64,000 nt of DNA from Mariprofundus erugo. GTDB lineage: Bacteria; Pseudomonadota; Zetaproteobacteria; Mariprofundales; Mariprofundaceae. Shown here piece by piece: positions 1-7,364 of the stretch. The notes under the pieces were generated by a model, which did no database searches, was not told the origin of the DNA, and was given only the letters and a program-made list of their open reading frames with translations. How positions within the stretch are numbered: the first letter of the stretch is position 1; each line of letters opens with the position of its first letter. The translations under genes were made by a program, and so were the position numbers. The DNA is taken from NCBI RefSeq assembly GCF_005818865.1, contig NZ_VBRY01000005.1, positions 62,001-126,000 on the forward strand, read 5' to 3'.

Positions 1-636
1 GTAGGGGCCGATTGTGGCTTTGGGGTGGCGCGACAACTCCGTATGCATGATATCCTCATGGGCGAAAACATGCTCGGGCAGAATTGCCAGCGAGGACCAG
101 GAGGCCAGGGCCGGTGAAAACGGCTCCTGATAATGGACGATAAATGTGAGCGGGTCAGGCGTATCAAAGCTGCGCACAAGGGCATAATCGGACTTGTATG
201 CACTCTGGGTATGCTCATCCTGAATCAGCTTCAGGGTGAAGGCGCAATCGGCCGAGGTGAATGGTTTGCCATCGCTCCATTTCAGGTCAGGGCGGATATG
301 AAATGTGATAGAAAGGTTATCGGCTGAGACTTCCCATGCGCTGGCCAGCTGACCTGTCAGATTCAGCTCCTTGTCATATTTTAACAGTGGCAGATAGAGC
401 TGACCTGCAATCGCATGACTGGATGCGTCACTGGCGATCATCGGAATCAGGTTGCTGGCATCGGCGCTGCTTGCATCGACCAGTCGGTCACCGGCGGCAG
501 GAATGTCTGCAACAGCGGAGTAGGGGAGAGATGTGGGCTGATCACTATCGGAAGCACTGCAGCCACACAGGATCAGGGCCAGCAGATATGTCGCGAGGGG
601 GGCGATCAGCTTGGCGAAATACGGGCCTTGACCCAT
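1..636 (-). CDS. Extracellular solute-binding lipoprotein, family 5 (peptide/oligopeptide type), C-terminus outside window
   Basis: Read on the minus strand from the ATG at 636, the frame stays open for 212 codons to the window edge, so the gene is partial. The N-terminus has a signal peptide ending in a lipobox (L-C-G-C, lipidated Cys about residue 26). The following sequence (GQLASAWEVS, FHIRPDLKWSDGKPFTSAD, then FAHEDIM further on) is typical of DppA/OppA-type binding proteins of ABC importers, anchored in the periplasm. Its start lies inside the end of the MltD-like gene (31 nt overlap), so the two are co-transcribed. The ligand cannot be told from this fragment. Family call is firm; substrate unknown. 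Confidence 0.85.
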   Translation of the reverse strand, partial: MGQGPYFAKLIAPLATYLLALILCGCSASDSDQPTSLPYSAVADIPAAGDRLVDASSADASNLIPMIASDASSHAIAGQLYLPLLKYDKELNLTGQLASAWEVSADNLSITFHIRPDLKWSDGKPFTSADCAFTLKLIQDEHTQSAYKSDYALVRSFDTPDPLTFIVHYQEPFSPALASWSSLAILPEHVFAHEDIMHTELSRHPKATIGPY

Positions 637-1922
637 AGTGTGTCTCCAGCGCGGATCAGTCCGTTATGACGCAGGCCATTATAACGGGCAATCTCCTGAG
701 GTGTGGTGCCGAAACGATTCGCGATCAGCCACAGGGAGTCACCCTGACGTACGGTATAGCGCAATCGCTGCCTGGAAACCGGTAGCAGGGGGTTCGCTCT
801 CGCCGAGCTGGCAGTGGCAAGCTCTCCTGCCGGTACTTTCAATTGCAGGCCGATATGAATGACCTTGCCGATACCTTTGTTCAGATTCTTGAGCATATCA
901 ACGGTGATATGGTGGGCCCGGGCAATGCTCCAGAGTGAATCACCCTTGCGGACCGTGGTCATCACATACTGCGGTCCGGCCATCTGCACCTTGTCGGCTA
1001 CCTGCTGATAATGTGATTCAGGCACATGAATGGTAATCGGCTTTTTCAGATACTGAGCCTGATTCAGGCAGGGGTTATAACGGAATATCTCGTTTTCATC
1101 CATGCCGCTGAGTGTGGCCAGTCGGTGGATATCGACGGGTGTGTTGAGTTCAATGGTGCGTGTTCTGATCTGTCCCGGAAAGGTGAACTCGTTCTCCTCA
1201 ACCAGTGCTGCCAGGCCGATTATATGCTGGACATAGAGGCGGGTCTGCTGAGGAATCGGCAGATGTTCAAGTCCGTCACTCTCATTCCACGGCGATTTTT
1301 CCAGTCTGTGGGCCACCGCATTGGGGCCCAGGTTGTAAGCGGCAAAGGCCAGAGGCCAGCTATCAAAGCGGTCGTGCAGTTGCTGAAGATAGACCACTGC
1401 CGCACGGGTGGAGTCAGCAATGGATCTTCTGCCATTGGTCTTGTCATTGGAGTCAACACCAAGGCCATGTGCGGTACGGGGCATCAGCTGCCATAAACCA
1501 AGGGCTCCTGACTGGGAAACAGCGTAAGGGTTATAGGTGGACTCAACGGCTGGAACTACCTGCAGGGAGAGAGGGGCTCCAAGTTGCTCCAGCGTTTCAA
1601 GCATACGATGGCGGACAAAGCGGGAACGTTCACCGATAACTTTCCAGCTGCGCCGGAAATTGTGTCTGGCCAGAAGTTTGGCCTTGTTGATATCCTCATC
1701 ACTGAGGCCTGCCAGAAGCGGGTCAAGCGGACGGCTAGCCTCTGTGAGGCCGGCATGGTCCGTCACACCGGACGTAGCGGGCTGTACAATCGCAGCCGGT
1801 ACGTCCGGTGTGGTGTGGACGGAAGCGAGTTTCCCCTGCATGCCTGCGCATGAAGAGAGAAGGGGCAAAAGAGGTATAACAAAGAGCGACCAGCCTTTAA
1901 GGCGGTGAATATGACAAACCAC
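606..1922 (-). CDS. mltD: Membrane-bound lytic murein transglycosylase D-like lipoprotein with two LysM domains
   Basis: A 438-residue protein that should cleave peptidoglycan glycan strands in the periplasm. The signal peptide ends in LLSSC (lipid Cys 25). The SLT domain spans about residues 105-235, with the catalytic Glu at about 127 in the PAVEST motif, followed by SGALGLWQLMP and the AAYNLGP motif typical of family 1 transglycosylases. Two LysM peptidoglycan-binding repeats follow (about 322-365 and 389-433). Length and domain order match MltD. It overlaps the downstream solute-binding lipoprotein gene, suggesting coupled expression; both products are envelope lipoproteins. The exact function is by family, not shown here. 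Confidence 0.92.
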   Translation of the reverse strand: MVCHIHRLKGWSLFVIPLLPLLSSCAGMQGKLASVHTTPDVPAAIVQPATSGVTDHAGLTEASRPLDPLLAGLSDEDINKAKLLARHNFRRSWKVIGERSRFVRHRMLETLEQLGAPLSLQVVPAVESTYNPYAVSQSGALGLWQLMPRTAHGLGVDSNDKTNGRRSIADSTRAAVVYLQQLHDRFDSWPLAFAAYNLGPNAVAHRLEKSPWNESDGLEHLPIPQQTRLYVQHIIGLAALVEENEFTFPGQIRTRTIELNTPVDIHRLATLSGMDENEIFRYNPCLNQAQYLKKPITIHVPESHYQQVADKVQMAGPQYVMTTVRKGDSLWSIARAHHITVDMLKNLNKGIGKVIHIGLQLKVPAGELATASSARANPLLPVSRQRLRYTVRQGDSLWLIANRFGTTPQEIARYNGLRHNGLIRAGDTLWVKARISPS

Positions 1923-1979
1923 GTTATACTGTTATGCGGCAGGAGCGATAAAAAGAGCGATCACGTTCAGGCTGTACAA

Positions 1980-2561
1980 TCAGAACAGGTCTTCTGTATC
2001 GTAATCATCATCATAGTCTTCATCCGCCTGCGCTTCGACCAGAGCATTGCCAAGCAGTGTCAGGGTCAGCATCTTGCCGCTTTCCTTGTCACGTGCATCG
2101 ACCGGAATGACCATGGTATCGCCCAGTTCAAGGAAGGCTGCAATCTCATCCGGGGTCTTCGCACCGGGCAGATCCTGCTTGGTGGCGCCGACAACTACAG
2201 GAAGATCCACATGCTCGGAGAAATAGAGGAACATCTTTTTCATCTCAAGCATGGATTCATCGCAGGTACTGTCGACCAGGAAGATGGCGCCAATGGCGCC
2301 CTTGGAAAGAATCTTCCACATAAAGTTGAAGCGCGACTGTCCGGGTGTACCGAACAGGTGCATTTCAAGGGTGTCATCGATCTTGAGAATGCCGAAATCC
2401 AGTCCGACTGTCGTCATTGCCTTGAGCTGGGAAACGGAGTCGGTCGCGGCTACGTCGGTGGCTGCAACCTGTGAGTCACTAAGATTCTGCACCATGGTCG
2501 TCTTGCCAGCATTTACAGGACCGGTAATGACCAGTTTAACAATCTGTTTGCTTTCAGTCAT
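1980..2561 (-). CDS. Small Ras-like GTPase (MglA/COG2229-type) with acidic C-terminal tail
   Basis: A 193-residue cytoplasmic P-loop GTPase. G1 is GPVNAGKT (residues 14-21), a switch I Thr lies in TTVGLDFG (about 51), G3 is the GTPGQ variant (71-75), and G4 is TKQD (127-130). This is the pattern of the bacterial small GTPases related to MglA that are regulated by Roadblock proteins. The last 15 residues are strongly acidic (ADEDYDDDYDTED), an unusual tail that could be a docking site. The upstream gene ends 2 nt before this ATG. With seven Roadblock-type genes within 9 kb, this is the obvious GTPase for that set; it is the only one seen in the window. The process it controls is not shown by sequence. 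Confidence 0.88.
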   Translation of the reverse strand: MTESKQIVKLVITGPVNAGKTTMVQNLSDSQVAATDVAATDSVSQLKAMTTVGLDFGILKIDDTLEMHLFGTPGQSRFNFMWKILSKGAIGAIFLVDSTCDESMLEMKKMFLYFSEHVDLPVVVGATKQDLPGAKTPDEIAAFLELGDTMVIPVDARDKESGKMLTLTLLGNALVEAQADEDYDDDYDTEDLF

Positions 2562-2563
2562 GA

Positions 2564-3208
2564 TTACAGGCCCCTGATTCGATTAATAATACGGCTAAGA
2601 ATGGAAGTTTTCTTGGCTTTCGGCTGTGCAGACGACGTGGTGGCTGCTTTGGCCGTTTCTTGTGGCTTCTGGCTGCTTCCCTGAGCACCGCCATTCAGAG
2701 GCGCAATCAGACCCAGAATGTAGGTCGCCATCATGACACGCAGGCGAACCACTTCATCACGCGTATTTTCAGCCTGTGAAATATAGTTCTGCATACGCAA
2801 TACGCCGTTGTGCTGAAACTGCATGTGCATTTTCATGTAGGCACCGTTATCCTGAAAGGAATAACGCTGCATCGGGTAGAGTCGGACGATCAGCGGAGGC
2901 AGACGCATGGTAAAGCTAAGCAGTTCTGCACGGGTTGCCGGCGTGAATGAGTAACCTGCAAGGGCTGATGCAATCGCCTGTGGAGCAAAAATACGCTGGC
3001 TGCTGACGTTGCTGAAGTCGGGGTCGGTGACCACTTCGACGGAATCTGCTTCGAAAATGTCGCGCAATTTCTGTGATACATCAGCGTATGAGCCTTCAAA
3101 GCCCGCTCGCTCATAGTATAGGCTGTTCGTTTCTGATCCCTTCGTATAATCCAACCTGGCTGGTTTCTGGTTGATGATCATACGGCGGAGATAAACAAGA
3201 GAATTCAT
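2564..3208 (-). CDS. Protein of unknown function co-transcribed with the small GTPase
   Basis: I do not recognise this family. The product is about 214 residues from the ATG at 3208; a second possible ATG lies at 3220, and both follow an AAAGGTGGG stretch. The protein looks soluble. It has a mixed N-terminal domain, a hydrophilic Ala/Gln/Lys-rich linker (about residues 170-200), and a short basic amphipathic C-terminus (SILSRIINRIRGL) that could bind membrane or a partner. It ends 2 nt before the GTPase start, so the two are almost certainly translated together and probably work together. A role as scaffold, exchange factor or output partner of the GTPase is inference from context only. Confidence 0.7.
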   Translation of the reverse strand: MNSLVYLRRMIINQKPARLDYTKGSETNSLYYERAGFEGSYADVSQKLRDIFEADSVEVVTDPDFSNVSSQRIFAPQAIASALAGYSFTPATRAELLSFTMRLPPLIVRLYPMQRYSFQDNGAYMKMHMQFQHNGVLRMQNYISQAENTRDEVVRLRVMMATYILGLIAPLNGGAQGSSQKPQETAKAATTSSAQPKAKKTSILSRIINRIRGL

Positions 3209-3320
3209 AATTCGTCCCATCCCACCTTTAATTAGTCGCAAATATACAGACTGCTGCAGGAGTCGCAAGAAGCAGTCCGGCTATTCGCCATGATATTGAC
3301 AGTGTATCAGCTTCAGCTGG

Positions 3321-3472
3321 GGAAGCGCTGATTAATTAGGCGCTTCCGAGCGAGCCATGGACGGCTCGCCAAATCAGACGCGTAAGTGTCTGATTTGTAA
3401 GCAAAGACAAAACCACGCTTTTGTCTTTGCGAACTGATTTTTGCCAGGAGGGCAATAAATCAGCATCTCCCT
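3321..3472 (+). repeat. Dispersed intergenic repeat, internally deleted copy (copy 1 of a tandem pair)
   Basis: The copy begins with a perfect hairpin (GGAAGCGC / GCGCTTCC around TGATTAATTAG) and contains the inner palindrome AATCAGAC...GTCTGATT and GCAAAGACAAAA...TTGTCTTTGC. It ends with the right-end core TTGCCAGGAGGGCAATAAAT and then CAGCATCTCCCT. The middle segment present in full copies is missing. It is followed at once by a second, fuller copy. Confidence 0.85.
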
Positions 3473-3474
3473 GG

Positions 3475-3761
3475 GGAATCGCTGATGTGTCGGCACTTCC
3501 GGGCAAGCCATGGACGGCCGCCACAATCCGGCAGGGTGGGCGAATTGGATTGCATTGCCGTCGCCCGGTGAGCTGCAGGATGCAGCGAATCAAATCAGGC
3601 ACGTAAGTGTTTGATTTGTAAGTAAAGGCAACATGACCCGGGCATTATGCCCTCGCACTGCCGGCGGCCTTTGGCCGTCCAGTCGGCTTCCTGCCTCTTT
3701 GTCACGCTTTTGCCTTTACGGACTGATGTTTGCCAGTCGGTCAATCAATCAGCATCTCCCT
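3475..3761 (+). repeat. Dispersed intergenic repeat, near full-length copy (copy 2 of a tandem pair)
   Basis: A copy of about 287 bp, closely similar in order and content to the copy at 44287-44576. It has a left hairpin, GCCATGGACGG, an inner palindrome around GTAAGTGTTTGATTTG, the GCCCTCGC segment, CTTTGTCACGCTTTTGCC and the right end ATCAGCATCTCCCT. No open frame of coding character lies in it. Its right end points to the 3' end of the Roadblock gene at 3827. Confidence 0.85.
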
Positions 3762-3779
3762 GGCGGTGCATTAAAAAAA

Positions 3780-3814
3780 ATCGCCCCCTCTGCCTGCGTG
3801 GCGGAGGGGGCGAT
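3780..3814 (-). terminator. Rho-independent terminator of the Roadblock/globin operon
   Basis: On the minus strand the 11-bp stem ATCGCCCCCTC / GAGGGGGCGAT is followed by a run of eight T. It lies 12 nt beyond the stop of the Roadblock gene at 3827. This is the strongest intrinsic terminator I saw in the window. Confidence 0.92.
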
Positions 3815-3826
3815 GGCTGATCCCGT

Positions 3827-4192
3827 TCAGATGGTCTGCGCCAGCTGTTCCTGAGCCTGGCGTGCTTCCAGGAAGACAAGGCCGAGATTGGCGCCTTTGG
3901 ACACAGTCAGGATGAGCGCTGCCCGCCCTTCAATATCAAACAGGAGGATACCGGCATTGCTGCCCCGGATATTCACCTCCTGAAACTCACCGACCTTGAG
4001 TGTGGTGGTCACACGCTTGGCAAGACTGCCGAGCGCTGCCCCCATGGCTGCTGTCGCATCGCCCTGATTGCCGCCGAGCTGGTCGGCGATCATCATGCCG
4101 TCCGGGCTGATGACGCCAAGCCCCTGGATATCAGCGGTTGCCATCTTAAGGTCGTTCAGAATTGCATTGATCTTTTCCTGTTTTGTTGCCAT
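3827..4192 (-). CDS. Roadblock/LC7 domain protein, copy 1 of three identical proteins
   Basis: A 121-residue single-domain Roadblock/LC7 protein of the MglB-like group, which form dimers and bind or activate small Ras-like GTPases in the cytoplasm. The fold pattern is visible: an N-terminal helix, the strand GLGVISPDGMMIAD, a central helix (MGAALGSLAKRV), then EVNIRGSNAGILLFDI and ALILTVS. The translation is identical, residue for residue, to the genes at 4812 and 6171, although the DNA differs at many third codon positions. A good Shine-Dalgarno (GGGGAAGGGAC) precedes the ATG. It is the last gene of an operon with globin 1 and the second Roadblock copy, ended by a strong terminator. Confidence 0.92.
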   Translation of the reverse strand: MATKQEKINAILNDLKMATADIQGLGVISPDGMMIADQLGGNQGDATAAMGAALGSLAKRVTTTLKVGEFQEVNIRGSNAGILLFDIEGRAALILTVSKGANLGLVFLEARQAQEQLAQTI

Positions 4193-4236
4193 GTCCCTTC
4201 CCCTGAATGAATTTTTTACCCTGTATTGTCAGCTGT

Positions 4237-4758
4237 TCAGCCGAAGCTCATCAGTGTTTCAAGCAACTTCTGATTCATGCCGGTCACCTCAGACATGCGA
4301 CGCATACGATCTTCGTGGTATGCACCGACAATAATCAGGGCATCAAGATCGAGAATGGCGAGTGCAGCCTGCAGAGCGGCCGGATCTTCTTTGATAAGAA
4401 TCTCGGCAAAGGCGCGACGCAGAAATGAAGTGATGACTTCAACAAAGTAGGGGGCAATTTTAGCCTTTACATGGGTTTCACCGATTTTGTAACGGCGATC
4501 AAAGTAGGCATCGCCATAGGTGCCGTTGAAGAGCTCTTCCATCCACACCTTGTGGGTTGCCTTCAGCTGGTCGACACGGCCAGCCACAATTTTTGCAGCG
4601 ATCGGGTCATTGGAAAGTGCGCCATAAAATGCATCGGTGATGGCGTCCTGATGCTTCATGACAATATCTTTCAGGCCCGGCAGTACCGGAGCGTATATTT
4701 CATCAAATTTGTTGAATGCCTTGGCTTTTTCAAAGCTTTCCTTGGTGGCTTGTGCCAT
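4237..4758 (-). CDS. Stand-alone protoglobin (globin-coupled-sensor type heme domain), globin 1
   Basis: A 173-residue protein made only of a sensor-globin domain. The family motif IGETHVKAKIAPYFV is present, with the proximal heme-ligand His at residue 96. In globin-coupled sensors this domain binds O2 (or CO/NO) and passes the state to an attached output domain. Here no output domain is fused, so signalling must go through a partner. The gene lies between two identical Roadblock genes on the same strand with short gaps (44 and 53 nt), suggesting that the Roadblock protein is that partner. It resembles the second globin at 5419, with most differences in the N-terminal 50 residues and around residues 112-130. 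O2 sensing is by family; the link to GTPase control is inference. Confidence 0.9.
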   Translation of the reverse strand: MAQATKESFEKAKAFNKFDEIYAPVLPGLKDIVMKHQDAITDAFYGALSNDPIAAKIVAGRVDQLKATHKVWMEELFNGTYGDAYFDRRYKIGETHVKAKIAPYFVEVITSFLRRAFAEILIKEDPAALQAALAILDLDALIIVGAYHEDRMRRMSEVTGMNQKLLETLMSFG

Positions 4759-4811
4759 TGTAATGTACCTTCCTTTTTAATTGTTCAGTGATAAGTAGTG
4801 TAAAACGGTGA

Positions 4812-5177
4812 TCAGATGGTCTGCGCCAGTTGTTCCTGAGCCTGACGGGCTTCAAGGAAAACAAGGCCGAGGTTGGCGCCTTTGGAGACCGTGAGAATAA
4901 GAGCTGCGCGTCCTTCAATGTCGAACAGCAGAATGCCGGCATTGCTGCCGCGGATGTTGACCTCCTGAAATTCGCCCACCTTCAGTGTGGTGGTGACGCG
5001 TTTGGCAAGACTGCCGAGGGCTGCGCCCATGGCGGCGGTTGCATCGCCCTGGTTACCGCCGAGCTGGTCGGCAATCATCATGCCGTCCGGACTGATGACG
5101 CCAAGTCCCTGGATATCGGCTGTTGCCATTTTAAGGTCGTTCAGGATTGCATTAATTTTTTCCTGTTTTGTTGCCAT
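4812..5177 (-). CDS. Roadblock/LC7 domain protein, copy 2 of three identical proteins
   Basis: This 121-residue protein is identical to copies 1 and 3. By hand I count about 45 nucleotide differences from copy 1 over 366 nt, all of them silent. This is not a fresh duplication; it points to strong selection on every residue. It is the first gene of a likely three-gene operon (this gene, globin 1, Roadblock copy 1). The 241-nt gap upstream holds the globin 2 terminator and probably this operon's promoter. Role: predicted dimeric regulator or GTPase-activating subunit for the small GTPase at 1980, by analogy with MglB. Confidence 0.92.
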   Translation of the reverse strand: MATKQEKINAILNDLKMATADIQGLGVISPDGMMIADQLGGNQGDATAAMGAALGSLAKRVTTTLKVGEFQEVNIRGSNAGILLFDIEGRAALILTVSKGANLGLVFLEARQAQEQLAQTI

Positions 5178-5303
5178 GTTCTGTACCCCTTTCCCTTCAT
5201 TGTGTTTTCGTTGCCAGTCTTATGGTTGCTGGTCTGTACAGTTTGTTGCGAGCACTGCAGGGGTGGCGGATTATTTGATCACTGTCATCCATGCAGTTGC
5301 TGT

Positions 5304-5330
5304 GAAAAGGAAAGCCCCGATTTCCTTTTC
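5304..5330 (-). terminator. Putative intrinsic terminator after globin 2
   Basis: A perfect 10-bp inverted repeat, GAAAAGGAAA / TTTCCTTTTC with a 7-nt loop. On the minus strand the descending arm is T-rich, so stem and U-tract are combined. It lies about 90 nt past the globin 2 stop codon. Confidence 0.6.
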
Positions 5331-5418
5331 GACTCTGATGCCCGGCTGTTGCCTGTATATCAGAATCTCTTTGAGGGTCGCGACAGCAGCATAGGCTGTC
5401 TGACCGGTGTGCGATGAT

Positions 5419-5940
5419 TCAGCCGAAACTCATCAGCGTTTCGAGCAGATTGAGATTCATGCCGGTTACATCGGACATCCGATGCATGCGATCCTCATGG
5501 TAAGCGCCAATGATAATCATGGCGTCAAGATCAAGGATGGCCAGTGCTGCCTGTACCGCAACAGCACCCTCAGCGACCAGGATCTGGGCAAACGAGCGGC
5601 GCAGTGATGAGGTGATGACCTCAACAAAATACGGTGCGATCTTGGCTTTTACATGCGTTTCGCCGATTTTATAACGGCGATTGAAGTATGCCTCACCATA
5701 TTCACCATTGAACAGCTCTTCCATCCAGACCTTGTGCGTTGCCTTGAGCTGGTCGACACGACCGGCCACGATTTTTGCTGCGATCTCATCGTTGGCGAGT
5801 TCCTTGTAGAAGGCGTCTGTGATGGCGTCCTGGTGCTTCATGACGGTTGCTTTAAGTCCCGGCAGTACCGGTGCGTAGAGTGTATCAAAGTTGTAGAAGT
5901 TTTTTGCTTTGTCGAAGTTTTCTTTTGTGATATTTGTCAT
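5419..5940 (-). CDS. Stand-alone protoglobin (globin-coupled-sensor type heme domain), globin 2
   Basis: A 173-residue paralogue of globin 1. The region around the heme-binding motif (RRYKIGETHVKAKIAPYF, proximal His 96) and the C-terminus are nearly unchanged, while the N-terminal 50 residues and residues 112-130 differ. That pattern would fit two sensors with different ligand affinity but a shared partner surface. The SD GGATGGAG lies just upstream of the ATG. The 230-nt leader contains two related inverted repeats (5961-5979 and 6038-6072), and a separate terminator follows at 5304-5330, so this gene may form its own transcript. As for globin 1, no output domain is attached. Confidence 0.9.
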   Translation of the reverse strand: MTNITKENFDKAKNFYNFDTLYAPVLPGLKATVMKHQDAITDAFYKELANDEIAAKIVAGRVDQLKATHKVWMEELFNGEYGEAYFNRRYKIGETHVKAKIAPYFVEVITSSLRRSFAQILVAEGAVAVQAALAILDLDAMIIIGAYHEDRMHRMSDVTGMNLNLLETLMSFG

Positions 5941-5960
5941 GCATCTCCATCCTTATTGAT

Positions 5961-5979
5961 CCATTGCCAAAGGCAATGG
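5961..5979 (-). promoter_or_regulatory. Leader hairpin just upstream of the globin 2 ribosome-binding site
   Basis: A perfect palindrome, CCATTGCC-AAA-GGCAATGG, ending about 10 nt before the globin 2 Shine-Dalgarno. Its CATTG/CAATG arms recur in the larger inverted repeat at 6038-6072, so alternative pairings in the leader RNA are possible. It could also be an operator for a dimeric repressor. Confidence 0.5.
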
Positions 5980-6037
5980 TCGCTACTTTGCCGCGAGTAG
6001 TGAGCTGGCAGCAAGCGGTGGTTGCTTATATGAAGTT

Positions 6038-6072
6038 GTGCCCATTGAACCGTTGTTAGCGGCAATGGGCAC
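6038..6072 (-). promoter_or_regulatory. 10-bp inverted repeat in the globin 2 leader
   Basis: GTGCCCATTG and CAATGGGCAC pair perfectly across a 15-nt loop. No T-run follows on the minus strand, so a plain terminator is unlikely. It shares its CCATTG/CAATGG core with the hairpin at 5961-5979. Confidence 0.45.
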
Positions 6073-6144
6073 AATTCTGTCGCGAATCTTTGATTGCCAT
6101 GTTAGTTGATGGCGGGTTACGGAATAAAACGTTATTTTGAAGTA

Positions 6145-6168
6145 TCTGCCCCTCGACGGAGGGGCGGA
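6145..6168 (-). terminator. Putative terminator after Roadblock copy 3
   Basis: Inverted repeat TCTGCCCCTC-GACG-GAGGGGCGGA (core CCCCTC/GAGGGG), 3 nt past the stop of the Roadblock gene at 6171. On the minus strand A/T-rich sequence follows, but only a weak T-tract. Confidence 0.6.
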
Positions 6169-6170
6169 TA

Positions 6171-6536
6171 TCAGATGGTCTGTGCCAGTTGTTCCTGTGC
6201 CTGACGGGCCTCAAGGAAAACCAGACCGAGATTTGCGCCCTTGGATACAGTGAGAATCAATGCTGCACGCCCCTCGATATCGAATAGCAGGATGCCGGCA
6301 TTGCTGCCGCGAATGTTGACCTCCTGAAACTCGCCCACCTTCAGTGTGGTGGTGACGCGCTTGGCAAGACTGCCGAGGGCCGCGCCCATGGCCGCGGTTG
6401 CATCACCCTGATTACCACCGAGCTGATCGGCAATCATCATGCCATCCGGACTGATAACGCCAAGGCCCTGGATGTCGGCTGTTGCCATCTTCAGGTCGTT
6501 CAGAATTGCATTGATTTTTTCCTGTTTTGTTGCCAT
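6171..6536 (-). CDS. Roadblock/LC7 domain protein, copy 3 of three identical proteins
   Basis: The same 121 residues as copies 1 and 2, again with many silent DNA differences. It starts 36 nt after the ODP-type diiron gene and ends at a hairpin, so it is probably co-transcribed with the diiron protein and the divergent Roadblock gene at 7365. Each O2-binding gene of the cluster (globin 1, globin 2, diiron protein) therefore lies next to a copy of one and the same Roadblock protein. That is the main reason to see the cluster as one system. Confidence 0.92.
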   Translation of the reverse strand: MATKQEKINAILNDLKMATADIQGLGVISPDGMMIADQLGGNQGDATAAMGAALGSLAKRVTTTLKVGEFQEVNIRGSNAGILLFDIEGRAALILTVSKGANLGLVFLEARQAQEQLAQTI

Positions 6537-6572
6537 GTCTACCTCCAGTTATTTAAGTTGTGCGTAATTAAG

Positions 6573-7322
6573 TTATGCGGGCAGTTTGTATATGTCTTGC
6601 ATATAGTCTGCGCCAACTTCCAGCCCTTCGACCCAGTCGATAAAGCTGTTGCACATTGCTTTACCCTTGAAGATAGCGCCATGTTGCGGTGCGATGGTTT
6701 CAATATCGAGGCCGCGCACCATGTTGGCCCAAAGTCTGCAGGCCGTATTGCTTGCCATATAACGCTTGTGGAAGCCGTCCATGTGTTTTACATGTGCATC
6801 GAAATCCTCGACAAAGCGGTAATCCACAAGTGCAGCCCCGAGATCGCCGGTGTAAAGGATTTTGGAAACCGGATCATACACATGGAAGTTGCCTGCCGAG
6901 TGCAGGAAGTGCGCCGGAACCAGCATCAGCTTGCAGCCGTTGAGGTCAAGCGTCATACCTTCGTCCGGAATCGTTTTCATTCTGTCCATGACACTGCCAT
7001 CGACGCCGAAGTGGGCTACAAAGCGACGCCAGATGCCGGACATATATGCATCCGCATCCGTCACCATGAGCCAGCCATTGATGGAGGCGACAATATCCGG
7101 GTCCTGATGAGATAGGAAAAGATAGTCGAGGGCGGAAGGGGAAAGATACTCGGGCATAGCCGAGAAAATCTTTGAATATACCTTGTGTCCACCCGGATCA
7201 AGCAGCATGCCTTTGCCGTTATGAATGATCAGGTGCTGATTGGCTGACACCATCTCACCTTCGGTGAAGTCTTCGAAGAAGATATTACGATGTCCGCTCT
7301 GATCAAATAGAATATCGGCCAT
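6573..7322 (-). CDS. Oxygen-binding diiron protein (ODP), metallo-beta-lactamase fold
   Basis: A 249-residue protein with the flavodiiron-type beta-lactamase fold but no flavodoxin domain. Predicted diiron ligands are in SHQDPD (His 72, Asp 74, Asp 76), PAHFLHSAGN (about His 141), LYTGDLG (Asp 160) and APQHG (His 214). The SHQDPD motif is what I associate with ODP proteins, which bind O2 at the diiron site and are often fused or linked to chemotaxis receptors. Here it is free-standing and sits between two Roadblock genes. Function as an O2/redox sensor is inference from family and context. An NO or O2 reductase role is possible but would need a redox partner, none of which is seen nearby. Confidence 0.85.
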   Translation of the reverse strand: MADILFDQSGHRNIFFEDFTEGEMVSANQHLIIHNGKGMLLDPGGHKVYSKIFSAMPEYLSPSALDYLFLSHQDPDIVASINGWLMVTDADAYMSGIWRRFVAHFGVDGSVMDRMKTIPDEGMTLDLNGCKLMLVPAHFLHSAGNFHVYDPVSKILYTGDLGAALVDYRFVEDFDAHVKHMDGFHKRYMASNTACRLWANMVRGLDIETIAPQHGAIFKGKAMCNSFIDWVEGLEVGADYMQDIYKLPA

Positions 7323-7364
7323 TTAGTTGTTCCCTCCCTGGTAAGTATTTGTCTCTGTGAACCC

